Positions 8,743 to 17,775 of a stretch of DNA of 64,000 nucleotides are shown piece after piece. Below the pieces are notes generated by a model. The model was not told the DNA's origin and did not search any database. It saw only the letters and a list, made by a program, of their open reading frames with translations. The stretch is taken from assembly GCA_028767165.1 (NCBI GenBank), contig JARACJ010000008.1:62001-126000 (forward strand). Direction: 5' to 3'. The stretch comes from Proteobacteria bacterium DTSAM18. GTDB lineage: Bacteria > Myxococcota_A > UBA796 > GCA-2862545. The translations under genes were made by a program, and so were the position numbers. How positions within the stretch are numbered: the first letter of the stretch is position 1; each line of letters starts with the position of its first letter.

Positions 8743-9543
8743 TCAGGGCATGACGGGCTGGAGCCTGGCGCCCTCCACGACGAGATCGTAGCGGTACCCC
8801 GCGCCGTAGTCCTTGTCGGCGACGACCACGCCGGTGGCCTGTACCTGCTGGCCCACCGCGGCGACGTCGTCGGTGGTGATCAGGAGATCCTCGCTGGCGT
8901 CCGCCGAGGGACGCAGGTGGACCCAGTTGGTGCCCATGATGTCGGCGTTGAACTTCGTCACCACACCCTGGACGGTGATGGTCTGACCGGCCAGGGCCGC
9001 GCCCTGCCGGAGCACCCCGGGGACGTCCTGCACGCCCTCGAGCAGCTCACCGCTGCCGGCCGCGGGCACGACCACGTTCCGCTCGGCGGCGCCTCCCACC
9101 GCCGGGTGTCCCTCCGGCAGGTCCTGGTGGCTCCCGTCGGTGGGAGGAATGCCCGGATCCATCGGCGGCGGATGGCCAGCCGGCAACGCGCCCGGCTCCG
9201 CCAGCTCACCCGGTCGGCCCCACCGACCGGCGAACCAGATGACCTCGAAGGTGCGGTCGAGGGACTTGCTGTGGAAGCCCTCCATCTTCATCGTCCGGTG
9301 GGCCTGCAGGGACTCTCCCACCTGCACGGCTGCCTGGGGGCCCGCCACCCACACCTCGCCGCTGCCGTCGTCGAGGAGCGCGTAGGTGTAGCCGCCGGCG
9401 TCCATCGTCTCCACGACGGTGCCCGCGAGCACGCCCTCGGGAAGGGCGGATGCCTGCTCCGGCGCCGCGTCGAGCGGTCGTGTCTCGTCTGCCTTCTGCG
9501 TGCCGCACCCAAGGAGCGCGAGCGTGACCCACCATGCCTTCAT
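8743..9543 (-). CDS. Lipoprotein with two OB-fold-like domains
   Basis: 266 residues. MKAWWVTLALLGCGTQ gives a lipobox with Cys13. The first OB-like domain has GTVVETMDAGGYTYALLDDGSG and the FHSKSLDRTFEVIWF block. A Pro/Gly-rich linker follows, then a second OB-like domain with GQTITVQGVVTKFNADIMG, NWVHLR and VVADKDYGAGYRYDLVVEGA. Such periplasmic OB-fold proteins occur in many delta-proteobacteria, annotated only as DNA-binding-like or hypothetical; a periplasmic protein is unlikely to bind DNA. ATG 9543 is set by GGAGG six bases upstream. Its 130-base downstream gap holds nothing I recognise. Confidence 0.75.
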   Translation of the reverse strand: MKAWWVTLALLGCGTQKADETRPLDAAPEQASALPEGVLAGTVVETMDAGGYTYALLDDGSGEVWVAGPQAAVQVGESLQAHRTMKMEGFHSKSLDRTFEVIWFAGRWGRPGELAEPGALPAGHPPPMDPGIPPTDGSHQDLPEGHPAVGGAAERNVVVPAAGSGELLEGVQDVPGVLRQGAALAGQTITVQGVVTKFNADIMGTNWVHLRPSADASEDLLITTDDVAAVGQQVQATGVVVADKDYGAGYRYDLVVEGARLQPVMP

Positions 9544-9694
9544 CTGCATCCTCCACACCTCGCGCCGCGCGCATGCCGCGGGGCGCCTCGCTGCCAGCCT
9601 ACCCCTCCCGAGGTGTCGGGTCACCCCCGCGGCCCCCAACGCACGTACCTCGGACCCCGCACGGGTACCCAACAAGATGCATGTGGCCTTGCCA

Positions 9695-9723
9695 TTGAGT
9701 GTACCGACCGATGACCGTACAAT
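9695..9723 (+). promoter_or_regulatory. Candidate sigma70-type promoter for the kinase gene
   Basis: TTGAGT at 9695-9700 and TACAAT at 9718-9723 are separated by exactly 17 bases, and lie 38 bases before the kinase ATG at 9761. The -10 matches consensus at five of six positions and the -35 at four. The surrounding sequence is less GC-rich than the coding regions. Confidence 0.5.
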
Positions 9724-9760
9724 CTCACGGTACGCCCCCCGCCACACGAGCACCGGAGCC

Positions 9761-12700
9761 ATGGCCTCTCCACCCAAGGACGCCCCGAACGCCACGACTC
9801 CGCCACCGGCGAAGGAGGCCACGGGTGCACCCCAGGCGTCTCCTCGCTACCGGATCGGCGCGGTCCTCGGCAAGGGCGGCATGGGCGTCGTCCGGATCGC
9901 CCGGGATCAACGGCTCAACCGCGACGTGGCCCTGAAGACCAACCTGCAGGGCGACAGCCCCGATCAGGTGCTGCAGCTCGCCCGTGAGGCGTGGCTCACC
10001 GCCCACCTGCGACATCCGGGCATCATCCCCGTCTTCGACGCGGGCGCCAACGGCGACACCTTCTACTACACGATGGCCCTCGTCGAGGGCCGCACCCTGT
10101 CCGACGTCCTGAAGTCCACCTCGTCCCTCGAGGAACGGCTCGCCCTCCTTCGCCACCTCCTCGATGCCTGCGAGGCCGTGGCCTACGCCCACAGCCGTGG
10201 TGTGGTCCACTGCGACCTCAAGCCCCACAACATCATGGTGGGCGCCTTCGGCGAGACCCAGGTGGTGGACTGGGGACTCGCGGTCATCCCCGATCCCCAG
10301 CAGGAGCAGGCCTGGCGGGCGCTGGGCCTTCCCCAGATGGATCGTCGCTCCACCGCCCTTCCCACCGGAACCCCCGCCTACATGAGCCCGGAGCAGGCCC
10401 GCTCCGAGCGCCTGGACGCCCGCACCGACGTGTGGAGCCTGGGCGCGATCCTGTTCCAGATCCTCACCGGCGTGCCCCCCCACCACAAGGGAAACTGGGC
10501 GCAGCTCCACCTGCGGGCCCGGGAGGGCCGGGTTCCCTCCATCGCCCACCTGCAGCCGGACGCCCCGCCAGAGCTGATCGCCATCGCCCAGCGCGCCATG
10601 AGCCGTCGCCCCCTCCGCTACGCCGACGCGAGCGCCCTCGCGGCCGAGCTCGGCCGCTGGTTCGAGGGCCGGCGGATCGTCGCCTACCAGTACACCGCCA
10701 CCGACCACCTGCGTCGGCTGACGCGCGCCTGGCGCGTCCCCCTCCGCATCGGCGGGGCCGTGCTCCTGGCCACCTCCACCATCGCCGTCTGGTCCATCCT
10801 GCAGACCTCCTCGGGGGTCCACCGGGCGCGCGAGGCCGAGGCGTCCGCACAGGCGGCCCGCTCCCTGGCCGGCGAACACCTGTCGAAGGCGCTCACCTAC
10901 CGGGCGGTGGTGGCGGCCCGGAACGGCGCGCGCCCCCAGGCCGAGCTGCTCGCCGCCCACGCCCTCGAGCTGGCCCCCCAACCCGACGCCAAGGGCGTGC
11001 TGGCCTCCTTCCCCACCGATGCGCGTCCCACCAAGGTGGGGCACATCGAGCTGCCGGCGTCCTGCCGCAAGCAGTGGCTGTCCTGGTCCGGCGACACGCT
11101 GTGGTGCCTCACCGACGACGCCGTAGGACGCTGGAGCCTCGCCACCCACCCTCCGGCCCCCCAGTGGCGCCACCGCGCCAAGGACCCCCTTGCGCTGTAC
11201 CCACACCCCGACAAGGGCATGGTGGGTGTCGCCGAGGCCCAGCGGGGCATCCTGTGGCTCAACGCGGTCGACGGCACCGTGATGCACCGGGGCTCGACCA
11301 ACGCCGCGACCTTCCAGGAGCAGCCCTCCCCCACCGGCCTCGCCGCGGGCGGCGCCCAGGGGAAGCTGCTCATACCCGGTGGCAGCGCGATCACGTTCGT
11401 GCCCAGCCACGAGGCACCGTACCGGGCCATCGAGTCGGCCGCCGTCTCCCCGGACGGACGCACCCTCGCCCGCCTGGATCGAGGCGGCCACGTGCTCCTG
11501 TCGTCGATGGACGACATCCTCGCGGGCATCGTCGACGACGACCTGCGGATCATGCCGGAGCCGGAGGCCACCGAGTACACCGATCTGACGGATCTCTTCG
11601 CCGACGACCACGCGGCACGGGCGCTGGCGTGGCTCCCGGACTCGGCGCACCTCGTGGTCGGCTCGATCAGGGGTCGCATCGGCGTGTGGTCCCCCGAGCA
11701 GGGCCTCGTCACCTGGGCCGAGCTCCCCGTGGGCAAGATCCGGCGGCTCGTGCCCTCCCCCGACGGCCGGATGGTCCTGGTCCAGGGCACCCGCGGCGAT
11801 CCGCAGCTGTGGGATCTCGTCACCGGGACATCGGCGGGCCGCATCCCGGTGGGCCCCGTCGAAAGCGCCCGCTGGTCGGGCACGGACGAGCTCAGCTTCC
11901 TCACGTCCGATGGCGTCGAGGTCTGGCGGGTACCGACCCACACCTCCCCAGCCACCTTCCGCCACCCCGTGGGGCTGTCCAACCTCTCGCTGTCCGCCGA
12001 CGGCTCCCTCGTCGCCATCGCGCGCTCCGATGCCCGCGTCGACATCCGCGACACCCGCACCGGCGAACTGCTCCACGTGATCCACGGCGCGGTCCCCGGC
12101 CAGGTCTGCAAGTCCAGCGCGTTCACGGCCGATGGCACCCAGGTGATCACGTCGTGCCTCGACGGCGGTCTGCGGGTCACGGATCTGGCCACGGGCCAAT
12201 CCGAGCGACGGATCGCCTCGGGCGACTACCGGCGCGTGGGCATCATGTCCAACGGTCGGTTCTGGGGTCAGCAGTACGATGCCCCCGTGGAGACCTTCAC
12301 GGGTGAGGACGACCAGGCCCAGCTCCAGACAGGGCCCCCCACCGAACAGGTGGTCGCGAACGCAGACGGCAGCGCCCTCGCCATGCTCGACAACACCGGG
12401 CAGATCCACGTCCTGCGCCCGGACAACCCCCACAGCCTCGAGCGCTGGCGCACCGTGTCCGGTGCCCAGGCCGTCGCCATCGACGCGCAGGCCCGCACCG
12501 TGGCCGTGTCCCGGTCGGACGAGGTGCTTCTCCTCACCGACCAGTGGGAGCCGCCCCGAAGCCTTCCGGTGGCCACCGAGGTGGACGCGATGGCGCTGTC
12601 ACCCGACGGCGGCCGCCTCGCCCTCGGGTTCCCCGACGGCTCCCTGCAGCTTCACGACACCCACACCGGTCACCTGCTGCTCCGCAGCTCGCTGCACACC

Positions 12701-12883
12701 GAGCGGATCTCGAGCCTCGTGTTCCACCCCAGCGGCCAGGAGCTGTGGTCGGCCTCCTGGGATGGCTCCGTCCGTCGGCTGTCGCTGCGGCAGCCCGACG
12801 TCGACGCGCAGGAGCTGGTGGAGCAGCTCGAGGAGGCGTGGGACCTCGAGCTGCGCGACATCCTGGCGTCCACGCCCATCTGA
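9761..12883 (+). CDS. Ser/Thr protein kinase with transmembrane segment and WD40-type repeats
   Basis: 1040 residues. The PknB-like kinase domain (about 30-310) shows the glycine loop LGKGGMG (36-42), the lysine in VALK (59), the catalytic loop HCDLKPHN (150-157), DWG (170-172) in place of DFG, GTPAYMSPEQA and DVWSLGAILFQILTG. HCD replaces HRD, marking a non-RD kinase, usually not controlled by activation-loop phosphorylation. A helix (VPLRIGGAVLLATSTIAVWSI, about 326-346) anchors it. The C-terminal 650 residues hold repeated propeller blades such as SPDGRTLARLDRGGHVLLSS and WSPEQGLVTW, probably outside the cytoplasm if the helix spans once. This architecture is common in Myxococcota and Planctomycetes signalling. 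Stand-alone gene with its own promoter. Confidence 0.92.
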   Translation: MASPPKDAPNATTPPPAKEATGAPQASPRYRIGAVLGKGGMGVVRIARDQRLNRDVALKTNLQGDSPDQVLQLAREAWLTAHLRHPGIIPVFDAGANGDTFYYTMALVEGRTLSDVLKSTSSLEERLALLRHLLDACEAVAYAHSRGVVHCDLKPHNIMVGAFGETQVVDWGLAVIPDPQQEQAWRALGLPQMDRRSTALPTGTPAYMSPEQARSERLDARTDVWSLGAILFQILTGVPPHHKGNWAQLHLRAREGRVPSIAHLQPDAPPELIAIAQRAMSRRPLRYADASALAAELGRWFEGRRIVAYQYTATDHLRRLTRAWRVPLRIGGAVLLATSTIAVWSILQTSSGVHRAREAEASAQAARSLAGEHLSKALTYRAVVAARNGARPQAELLAAHALELAPQPDAKGVLASFPTDARPTKVGHIELPASCRKQWLSWSGDTLWCLTDDAVGRWSLATHPPAPQWRHRAKDPLALYPHPDKGMVGVAEAQRGILWLNAVDGTVMHRGSTNAATFQEQPSPTGLAAGGAQGKLLIPGGSAITFVPSHEAPYRAIESAAVSPDGRTLARLDRGGHVLLSSMDDILAGIVDDDLRIMPEPEATEYTDLTDLFADDHAARALAWLPDSAHLVVGSIRGRIGVWSPEQGLVTWAELPVGKIRRLVPSPDGRMVLVQGTRGDPQLWDLVTGTSAGRIPVGPVESARWSGTDELSFLTSDGVEVWRVPTHTSPATFRHPVGLSNLSLSADGSLVAIARSDARVDIRDTRTGELLHVIHGAVPGQVCKSSAFTADGTQVITSCLDGGLRVTDLATGQSERRIASGDYRRVGIMSNGRFWGQQYDAPVETFTGEDDQAQLQTGPPTEQVVANADGSALAMLDNTGQIHVLRPDNPHSLERWRTVSGAQAVAIDAQARTVAVSRSDEVLLLTDQWEPPRSLPVATEVDAMALSPDGGRLALGFPDGSLQLHDTHTGHLLLRSSLHTERISSLVFHPSGQELWSASWDGSVRRLSLRQPDVDAQELVEQLEEAWDLELRDILASTPI

Positions 12884-12885
12884 TC

Positions 12886-13737
12886 TCAGTGGGCGTGGCC
12901 CTCGCTCTCCACACCGTCGAGGCGGCACGCGCCGTCGCCGTTGAAGTGGTAGGCGGACCGCATCGCCGTGGCGATGAAGTCGTACAGGGTGTCGATCTCG
13001 AGACCGCCGGTCTCGTAGCCGATGTCGGCGATGTTCACGGCCTCCAGCTCGGCCTTGCCGACGAAGCCGTCCTCGTCGGCGTCGGCGCCGGCGATGGCCT
13101 GGAAGGCCAGTGCCGCCTCCTCGGTGCCGAGCTGGTTCCAGAACAGGTGCTCGAGGTGCACGGTGACCTGGGCCGTGGTGGTCGACGCGCTCTCGGGGGC
13201 GAGGCCGATGGTGCCGTCCACGCCGTTCTCACAGGCCTCCATGAGGACGCCCAGCGCGAGTGGGATGCGGAAGTCGACGCTGCTGCCCTCCTTGGTGCCG
13301 GTGCCCTCGACCACGAAGGTGAAGCCGTCGTCGCGCAGCTCCTGGGCCTCGGCCGGGGTGAGCACACCGAGCAGGGAGGCGTCTTCGAGCTCGTCGACCG
13401 GGGGCGCCTCGAAGGAGACGTCCGAACGGGACGAGTTCGCGTTGATGGTGACGAGCTCCACGGGATCGGTGCTGTTCACCATCTGGGCCATCCACGCCTG
13501 GTTCACCTCGTTGCGGCGCTCGTCCGTCTCCGGATCGGACAGCGTGAGGAAGCCCACGGGCAGGATGATGCTGTCGAAGGTGACCGCCCAGCCGTCCACG
13601 AAGTCCTCGGCCGGCAGGCCGTCGTCGCCGATGTTCTCGGCGGACAGCTCCCAACGCACCACCGCGTCGCCGTCGATCTCGGGGTCGTCGCAGCCTGCCA
13701 TCACGAGGGCAAGGGGGATCCACAGTCGCTTGGTCAT
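12886..13737 (-). CDS. Lipoprotein with EF-hand-like motif (receptor operon, third gene)
   Basis: 283 residues. MTKRLWIPLALVMAGCDD gives a lipobox with Cys16. DADEDGFVGKAEL near residue 220 fits a calcium-binding EF-hand loop (D at 1, 3 and 5, G at 6), and the C terminus GVESEGHAH is His-rich. The rest is beta-rich and acidic, without a recognised family. It is the last gene of a minus-strand operon: TonB-dependent receptor, lipoprotein, this gene, with 36 bases before it. The order suggests a surface partner of the receptor, possibly for a metal or metal-bound ligand; that is inference. Confidence 0.75.
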   Translation of the reverse strand: MTKRLWIPLALVMAGCDDPEIDGDAVVRWELSAENIGDDGLPAEDFVDGWAVTFDSIILPVGFLTLSDPETDERRNEVNQAWMAQMVNSTDPVELVTINANSSRSDVSFEAPPVDELEDASLLGVLTPAEAQELRDDGFTFVVEGTGTKEGSSVDFRIPLALGVLMEACENGVDGTIGLAPESASTTTAQVTVHLEHLFWNQLGTEEAALAFQAIAGADADEDGFVGKAELEAVNIADIGYETGGLEIDTLYDFIATAMRSAYHFNGDGACRLDGVESEGHAH

Positions 13738-13773
13738 CTCTCTCTCCTGCTTGCGTCAGGGCCCATCGGGCAC

Positions 13774-14571
13774 TCAGGGGTTCCAGACAAGTTGGTACGG
13801 GCCCGAATCCCCCAGCCGGCGGGGGCGCGTGTACAGTACGTCGCCCACCGGGGTACCGGCCTCGATGGTGTAGACGCCATCCTCGCCAGGGGTCTGGTCG
13901 AGCAGGGTCTCGAAAGGGGCCGTGGCCAGGAAGGCGGTGGGGTCGATGCCCAGCTCGAGGGTTCCGGCCTCCGTGAGGTCGGCCTCCAGGGACAGCCCCC
14001 GGACCCGGCGCAGCGTGACGGGATCCACCACGGACTCGTCGACCCAGGTGGCGTCCCAGGTGATGGCCCCCTCGAAGGGGATCACCAGCTCGTCGCGGGT
14101 GGCCACGCCGGCCACGACGAGGGTGTCGACCCGGCCGTCCACATCGGGCTCCAGCCACAGCTCGGCGGAGCGCGAGGGACCGGCCGTGCCGGAGGCGAGC
14201 CCGAGCTGGCCCTCCGGATCCCGCAGCAGGTCGACCTGCACCTGGCCCGTGAACTCAGCCCGCAGGAAGCCGGCCTCGAACTGGTCCTGGGCGTGGGCCG
14301 TGCCGAGCCACCACCAGCGCAGGGGCACCACGGCGCCCACGATGGAGGGCCGCTCGGACCACAGGTACAGCGGCCCCGTGAGCAGCGTGGCCTCGGTGAG
14401 CGTGACCGTGTAGCCGGTGGCGTCGTCGACGTAGGTGATCGTGGGGCCGCCCGCGCCGTCGTCGATGGGGGCGTCGGTGCGCCACAGCACGGGAAACGCG
14501 ATGTTCTCGCCACCGGTGGAGTTCACGCAGCCGGACAGCGCCAGCAGCGGCAGCAGGGCTCTACAGATCAT
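13774..14571 (-). CDS. Lipoprotein of unknown function (receptor operon, second gene)
   Basis: 265 residues with a lipoprotein signal MICRALLPLLALSGCVN (Cys15). The mature protein is beta-rich (YTVTLTEATLLTGPLYLW, GQVQVDLL, AELWLEPDVDGRVDTLVVAG, GLSLEADLTEAGTLELGID) and lacks catalytic motifs. Its first 11 bases overlap the end of the TonB-dependent receptor gene, which implies translational coupling. Such receptor-adjacent lipoproteins often sit on the outer-membrane surface and help capture ligand, but no family is recognised here. Confidence 0.75.
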   Translation of the reverse strand: MICRALLPLLALSGCVNSTGGENIAFPVLWRTDAPIDDGAGGPTITYVDDATGYTVTLTEATLLTGPLYLWSERPSIVGAVVPLRWWWLGTAHAQDQFEAGFLRAEFTGQVQVDLLRDPEGQLGLASGTAGPSRSAELWLEPDVDGRVDTLVVAGVATRDELVIPFEGAITWDATWVDESVVDPVTLRRVRGLSLEADLTEAGTLELGIDPTAFLATAPFETLLDQTPGEDGVYTIEAGTPVGDVLYTRPRRLGDSGPYQLVWNP

Positions 14572-17098
14572 GGAACCACACGGTCACGTCCGCGAGGACG
14601 GAGAAGGGCGCGCCCGGACTCACCTGACGAGTGGCCACCCGCGTGGGGAACGCGGAGCCGCTGTCGTCCGGGAACCAGGAGGCGTAGTTGTACTCGGCGA
14701 GGTTGTACCGGGTGTTGAACAGGTTGGTGAAGGTCAGGCCGAGCTGCACGTTGCGCCAGCGGGCGGTGGTGTTCAGGTCGGTGACGTACACCCAGTCGGA
14801 CCGCTCGGACTGGGGCAGCGGCCGGGGGGTGATGAGCCGGAAGCTCACGCCGTGGCGAAGCGTCCACTCCTCGCCGAGGGAGTAGCCGTAGGACAGGTCC
14901 GTGCGGACCATCCACGGGGGCACGTAGGGGATCAGCATCCCGGCCTGCCGGTCGTTGCGGCCGTAGCCGTAGTTCGGCGGATCCTTGTCGCCGAACACGG
15001 CGTAGGTGCCGGCCACCGTGGTGCGCTCGGTGAAGCCCCCCACGTGCACCTCGGACTCGGCCGTGAAGCCCCAGCGGTTGGAGTCGCCGGCGACGAGGTT
15101 GGTGCCCTCCTCCTCGTCGAAGACGTAGTCGCGCCCGACGTGGGTCATGTAGCCGACCACCCGGTGGGTACCCCGCCAGCGGTCGGAGTTGTGGCGCCAC
15201 ACCCAGCCGAGCTCGACGGAGTCCAGGGTGCCGAAGGGCGCGGCCTCCCCCTGGCTCACGGCGCGAGCCTCGAGGGATCGCAGCCCGCGGCCGTAGGCGG
15301 CCCGGATGGAGTGCCCGGGTGCCACCTGGAACCCGACGGAGGCGCGAGGGGCCGGGGCCATGCCGGCGGCGTTGCGGCGGCTGTTCGGCTCACGGAAGCC
15401 GAGGCGGGAGGCGGACGGACAGTTGTCCTCCCAGCGGCCCCCCTCGAGCGCCGACCAGAAGTCCCGAGTCGCGCAGTGATCGGTGAGGTCGTAGAAGAAA
15501 CTCTCGAGGCGCAGCCCCGCGCGGGCCGTGAACCAGTCGGCCACCTGCAGCTCGCCGTCGACGAAGGGGGCCACGTTGGCCTGACGCAGGGTGTAGTCGG
15601 CGTCGGTGCGGTAGGGCGCCTGATCGGCATCGCGCAGGCGCTGGCTGAGACCGTCGACGTCGTCGAAGCGCCCGTACAGTCCGGCCTGCACGGCGCCCCG
15701 CAGCAGGCCTCCGTCGGCGTACTCCCGGCGGACATTCGCGCTCGCGGACACCGTGAGGGCGTCGGTGGTCTGCTGCAGCATGTCGCCGCGCTGGGGGTGC
15801 AGGACCTCGCCCTCCCGGCGCTCGTCGTGCAGGAAGCCGGTGAAGTCGTTCTTCAGGTCCATGGAGCGCAGGGCGAGGCTGCCGTGGGTCTGCCACAGCC
15901 AGCCGCCGTCGCCGCCGTCGGCACCGAAGGCCAGCGCCGCCTGCATGTGGCTGCCGCCCTGGTTCGGGTCCTGGGTGCCGTACAGGTCGAGGCGTCCCGC
16001 CTCCACGTCCTCGAGCTTGACGAGGCCCGCGTGGCGGTAGTCGGCGCCGTAGACGTTGGCGAGCAGGAAGGCGTCGGCGGCCCCCTCGAACGCCACCCGG
16101 GCGATGGCCGAGCCCCGCAGCGCCCGGCGGTTCTCGCCGTACCCGGCCGTGGAGAAGCCCTCGGCGGCGACGAAGGTGCCGCGGTTGCGGGGGTGCCGCC
16201 AGCCCACGACGCCTCGTGCGGTGCGGAAGCTGCCGCCCTGGACCTTGACCATCATGCCCGGCTCGGGAAGGCCGAGCTCCATCTGCACGGAGCCGGCGAC
16301 GGCGAAGTCGCCCTGGGACGGATCGTAGGGCCCCTCGAGCACCCGCATGCCCCGCAGGGTCTCCGGGATGACCCAGTTGATGTCCACGAGACCGTGTCCG
16401 TGGGGGTTGCCCACCTGGTTCAGGGGCATGCCGTCGACCATGAACTGCACGTCCTGGCCGTGGCGGGCGTCGAAGCCCCGCATGAACAGCTGCAGCGGCT
16501 TGGAGGAGGAGCCGGCGTAGGTGATGAACACGCTCGGCGCGAGCTCGAGGGCATCGGCGGCGCGGGGGGTGGGCACCGCCTGGACGTCGTCGAGATCGAG
16601 GTGGATGTCGCCGGCGGCCCGCTCGGGCCCGTGGCGGTGGGCGCCGTAGACGACGACCTCCTCGCTGCTGGCGTCGAGATCGTGGTCGTGCAGCGCCTCG
16701 GGGGCCGTGGGCTCGAAGTGGACCTGCAGGCGTGCGGTGAAGGGCACCGGGATGCCGTTCTTCGTCGCGGGCCGGAAGGTGCTGCGCTCGATGGCCCGGC
16801 GGGTGGGCTCCTGGAAGAGCTCGGGGACCTCGTCCGGGAACTCCACGGAGACGACCCGCCCCTGGGCGTCGATGTGGACCACCACCTGCACATCGGTGGG
16901 ATCGCCGGCGCTTCCGAGGGGATGCAGCGGGCTCTCGGAGTCGACGAGGACGGGCGGCTGGACCTCGGCCCCCTGGGACTCGGAGGGGGGCGCTGGCTGC
17001 TCGGACGCGATCTCGATGCCCGTGTCGGTCGCGGGATCCTCCTGGGCCAGGGCCGGGACCGAGGCGAGGACGGCGAGGATCAGCGGGGAAGGCGTCAT
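14561..17098 (-). CDS. TonB-dependent receptor with N-terminal TonB C-terminal-type domain
   Basis: 845 residues. Signal peptide MTPSPLILAVLASVPALAQ; an acidic Pro linker; then a TonB-C-like domain (about 60-130: VQVVVHIDAQGRVVSVEFPD, RAIERSTFRPATKNGIPV), normally found on the energy-transducing TonB protein. The plug domain follows (DDVQAVPTPRAADALELAPS, FMRGFDARHGQDVQFMVDGM, PYDPSQGDFAVAGSVQMELG). The remainder is a 22-strand-type barrel ending in aromatic residues (LADVTVWFHDL). The linker region is His-rich (LHDHDLDA, YGAHRHGPE), which would suit a metal ligand, though this is inference. It is first in an operon with two lipoproteins. ATG 17098 opens the signal peptide. Confidence 0.9.
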   Translation of the reverse strand: MTPSPLILAVLASVPALAQEDPATDTGIEIASEQPAPPSESQGAEVQPPVLVDSESPLHPLGSAGDPTDVQVVVHIDAQGRVVSVEFPDEVPELFQEPTRRAIERSTFRPATKNGIPVPFTARLQVHFEPTAPEALHDHDLDASSEEVVVYGAHRHGPERAAGDIHLDLDDVQAVPTPRAADALELAPSVFITYAGSSSKPLQLFMRGFDARHGQDVQFMVDGMPLNQVGNPHGHGLVDINWVIPETLRGMRVLEGPYDPSQGDFAVAGSVQMELGLPEPGMMVKVQGGSFRTARGVVGWRHPRNRGTFVAAEGFSTAGYGENRRALRGSAIARVAFEGAADAFLLANVYGADYRHAGLVKLEDVEAGRLDLYGTQDPNQGGSHMQAALAFGADGGDGGWLWQTHGSLALRSMDLKNDFTGFLHDERREGEVLHPQRGDMLQQTTDALTVSASANVRREYADGGLLRGAVQAGLYGRFDDVDGLSQRLRDADQAPYRTDADYTLRQANVAPFVDGELQVADWFTARAGLRLESFFYDLTDHCATRDFWSALEGGRWEDNCPSASRLGFREPNSRRNAAGMAPAPRASVGFQVAPGHSIRAAYGRGLRSLEARAVSQGEAAPFGTLDSVELGWVWRHNSDRWRGTHRVVGYMTHVGRDYVFDEEEGTNLVAGDSNRWGFTAESEVHVGGFTERTTVAGTYAVFGDKDPPNYGYGRNDRQAGMLIPYVPPWMVRTDLSYGYSLGEEWTLRHGVSFRLITPRPLPQSERSDWVYVTDLNTTARWRNVQLGLTFTNLFNTRYNLAEYNYASWFPDDSGSAFPTRVATRQVSPGAPFSVLADVTVWFHDL

Positions 17099-17775
17099 CC
17101 GAGGGAGGCTCCGGCAGCAGGGAGGCACATCGTACCGAAAGTCGGTGCGGACCTCCGGCCGCCTAATGCCAACCGGGGGCTGACCGCAAGGAATGAGTCC
17201 GCCCGTCAGACATTCCGTGGCATGGCGGTCGGCCTCCCTTCGGGCATTGAATCGTAGGGGCGCTGCTTGCCGCGCCCGACCCCCGTTGCGTTCCTTTCGG
17301 GCATTGAATCGCGCATGGGGGTCAGGCATGGGGGTCAGACCGCAAGCTGTTATACCTTAGAGCATGAGGGGGTCAGACCGCAAGCTGTTATATCTCGTCG
17401 CCTCACAGGAAGGGAGCGGACGAGACGGAGGGAGCGGAGGAGACAACGACCAGGTGGCGGTGTCGGCTATCGCGAGGGTCCTCTGGCACGTTGAAGCGGG
17501 ATCCACTTGATCCAGTGTTCTCGAGTTCCTGCGCTTCCAGAGGCCTTCCTCATTGTATTTCTGTCTTTCTCCGGCAGTCGCTCGAGCCCGGCTCAGGCAC
17601 CTTTGACATCTCATGGTCTCTGAAACTCTGGATCAAACGGATCCCTCGTCGCCCCGCCAGAGCCCTCTCGCGCTTCCTGAGAACCCTCTCCGCTCCCTCC
17701 GCAGGCTCCGCTCCCTCCGCAGGCTCCGCTCCCTCCGTGTGAAGCCCAAGACTCCGTGGCTTCCTCGACCGACGC
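17099..17775. repeat. Second repeat-rich intergenic region
   Basis: About 680 bases with no convincing gene. It contains exact direct repeats of TTCGGGCATTGAATCG (17239-17254 and 17296-17311), a 24-base unit beginning GGGGTCAGACCGCAAGC at 17331-17354 and again at 17369-17392, and one 25-base GTAGGGGCGC unit at 17254-17278 that matches the inverted pair near 2.5-2.6 kb. GGAATG/CATTCC arms at 17190-17195 and 17211-17216 form an inverted repeat. An 18-base tandem repeat (unit CGCTCCCTCCGCAGGCTC, about 2.6 copies) lies at 17691-17737. The stretch 17480-17640 is less GC-rich than its surroundings. Confidence 0.75.

Noticed and set aside
9725-12433. Reading frame of about 900 codons antisense to the kinase-WD40 gene
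   Set aside because: Composition is typical of an antisense shadow (Gly/Val/His/Glu-rich) and the plus strand encodes a clear kinase.
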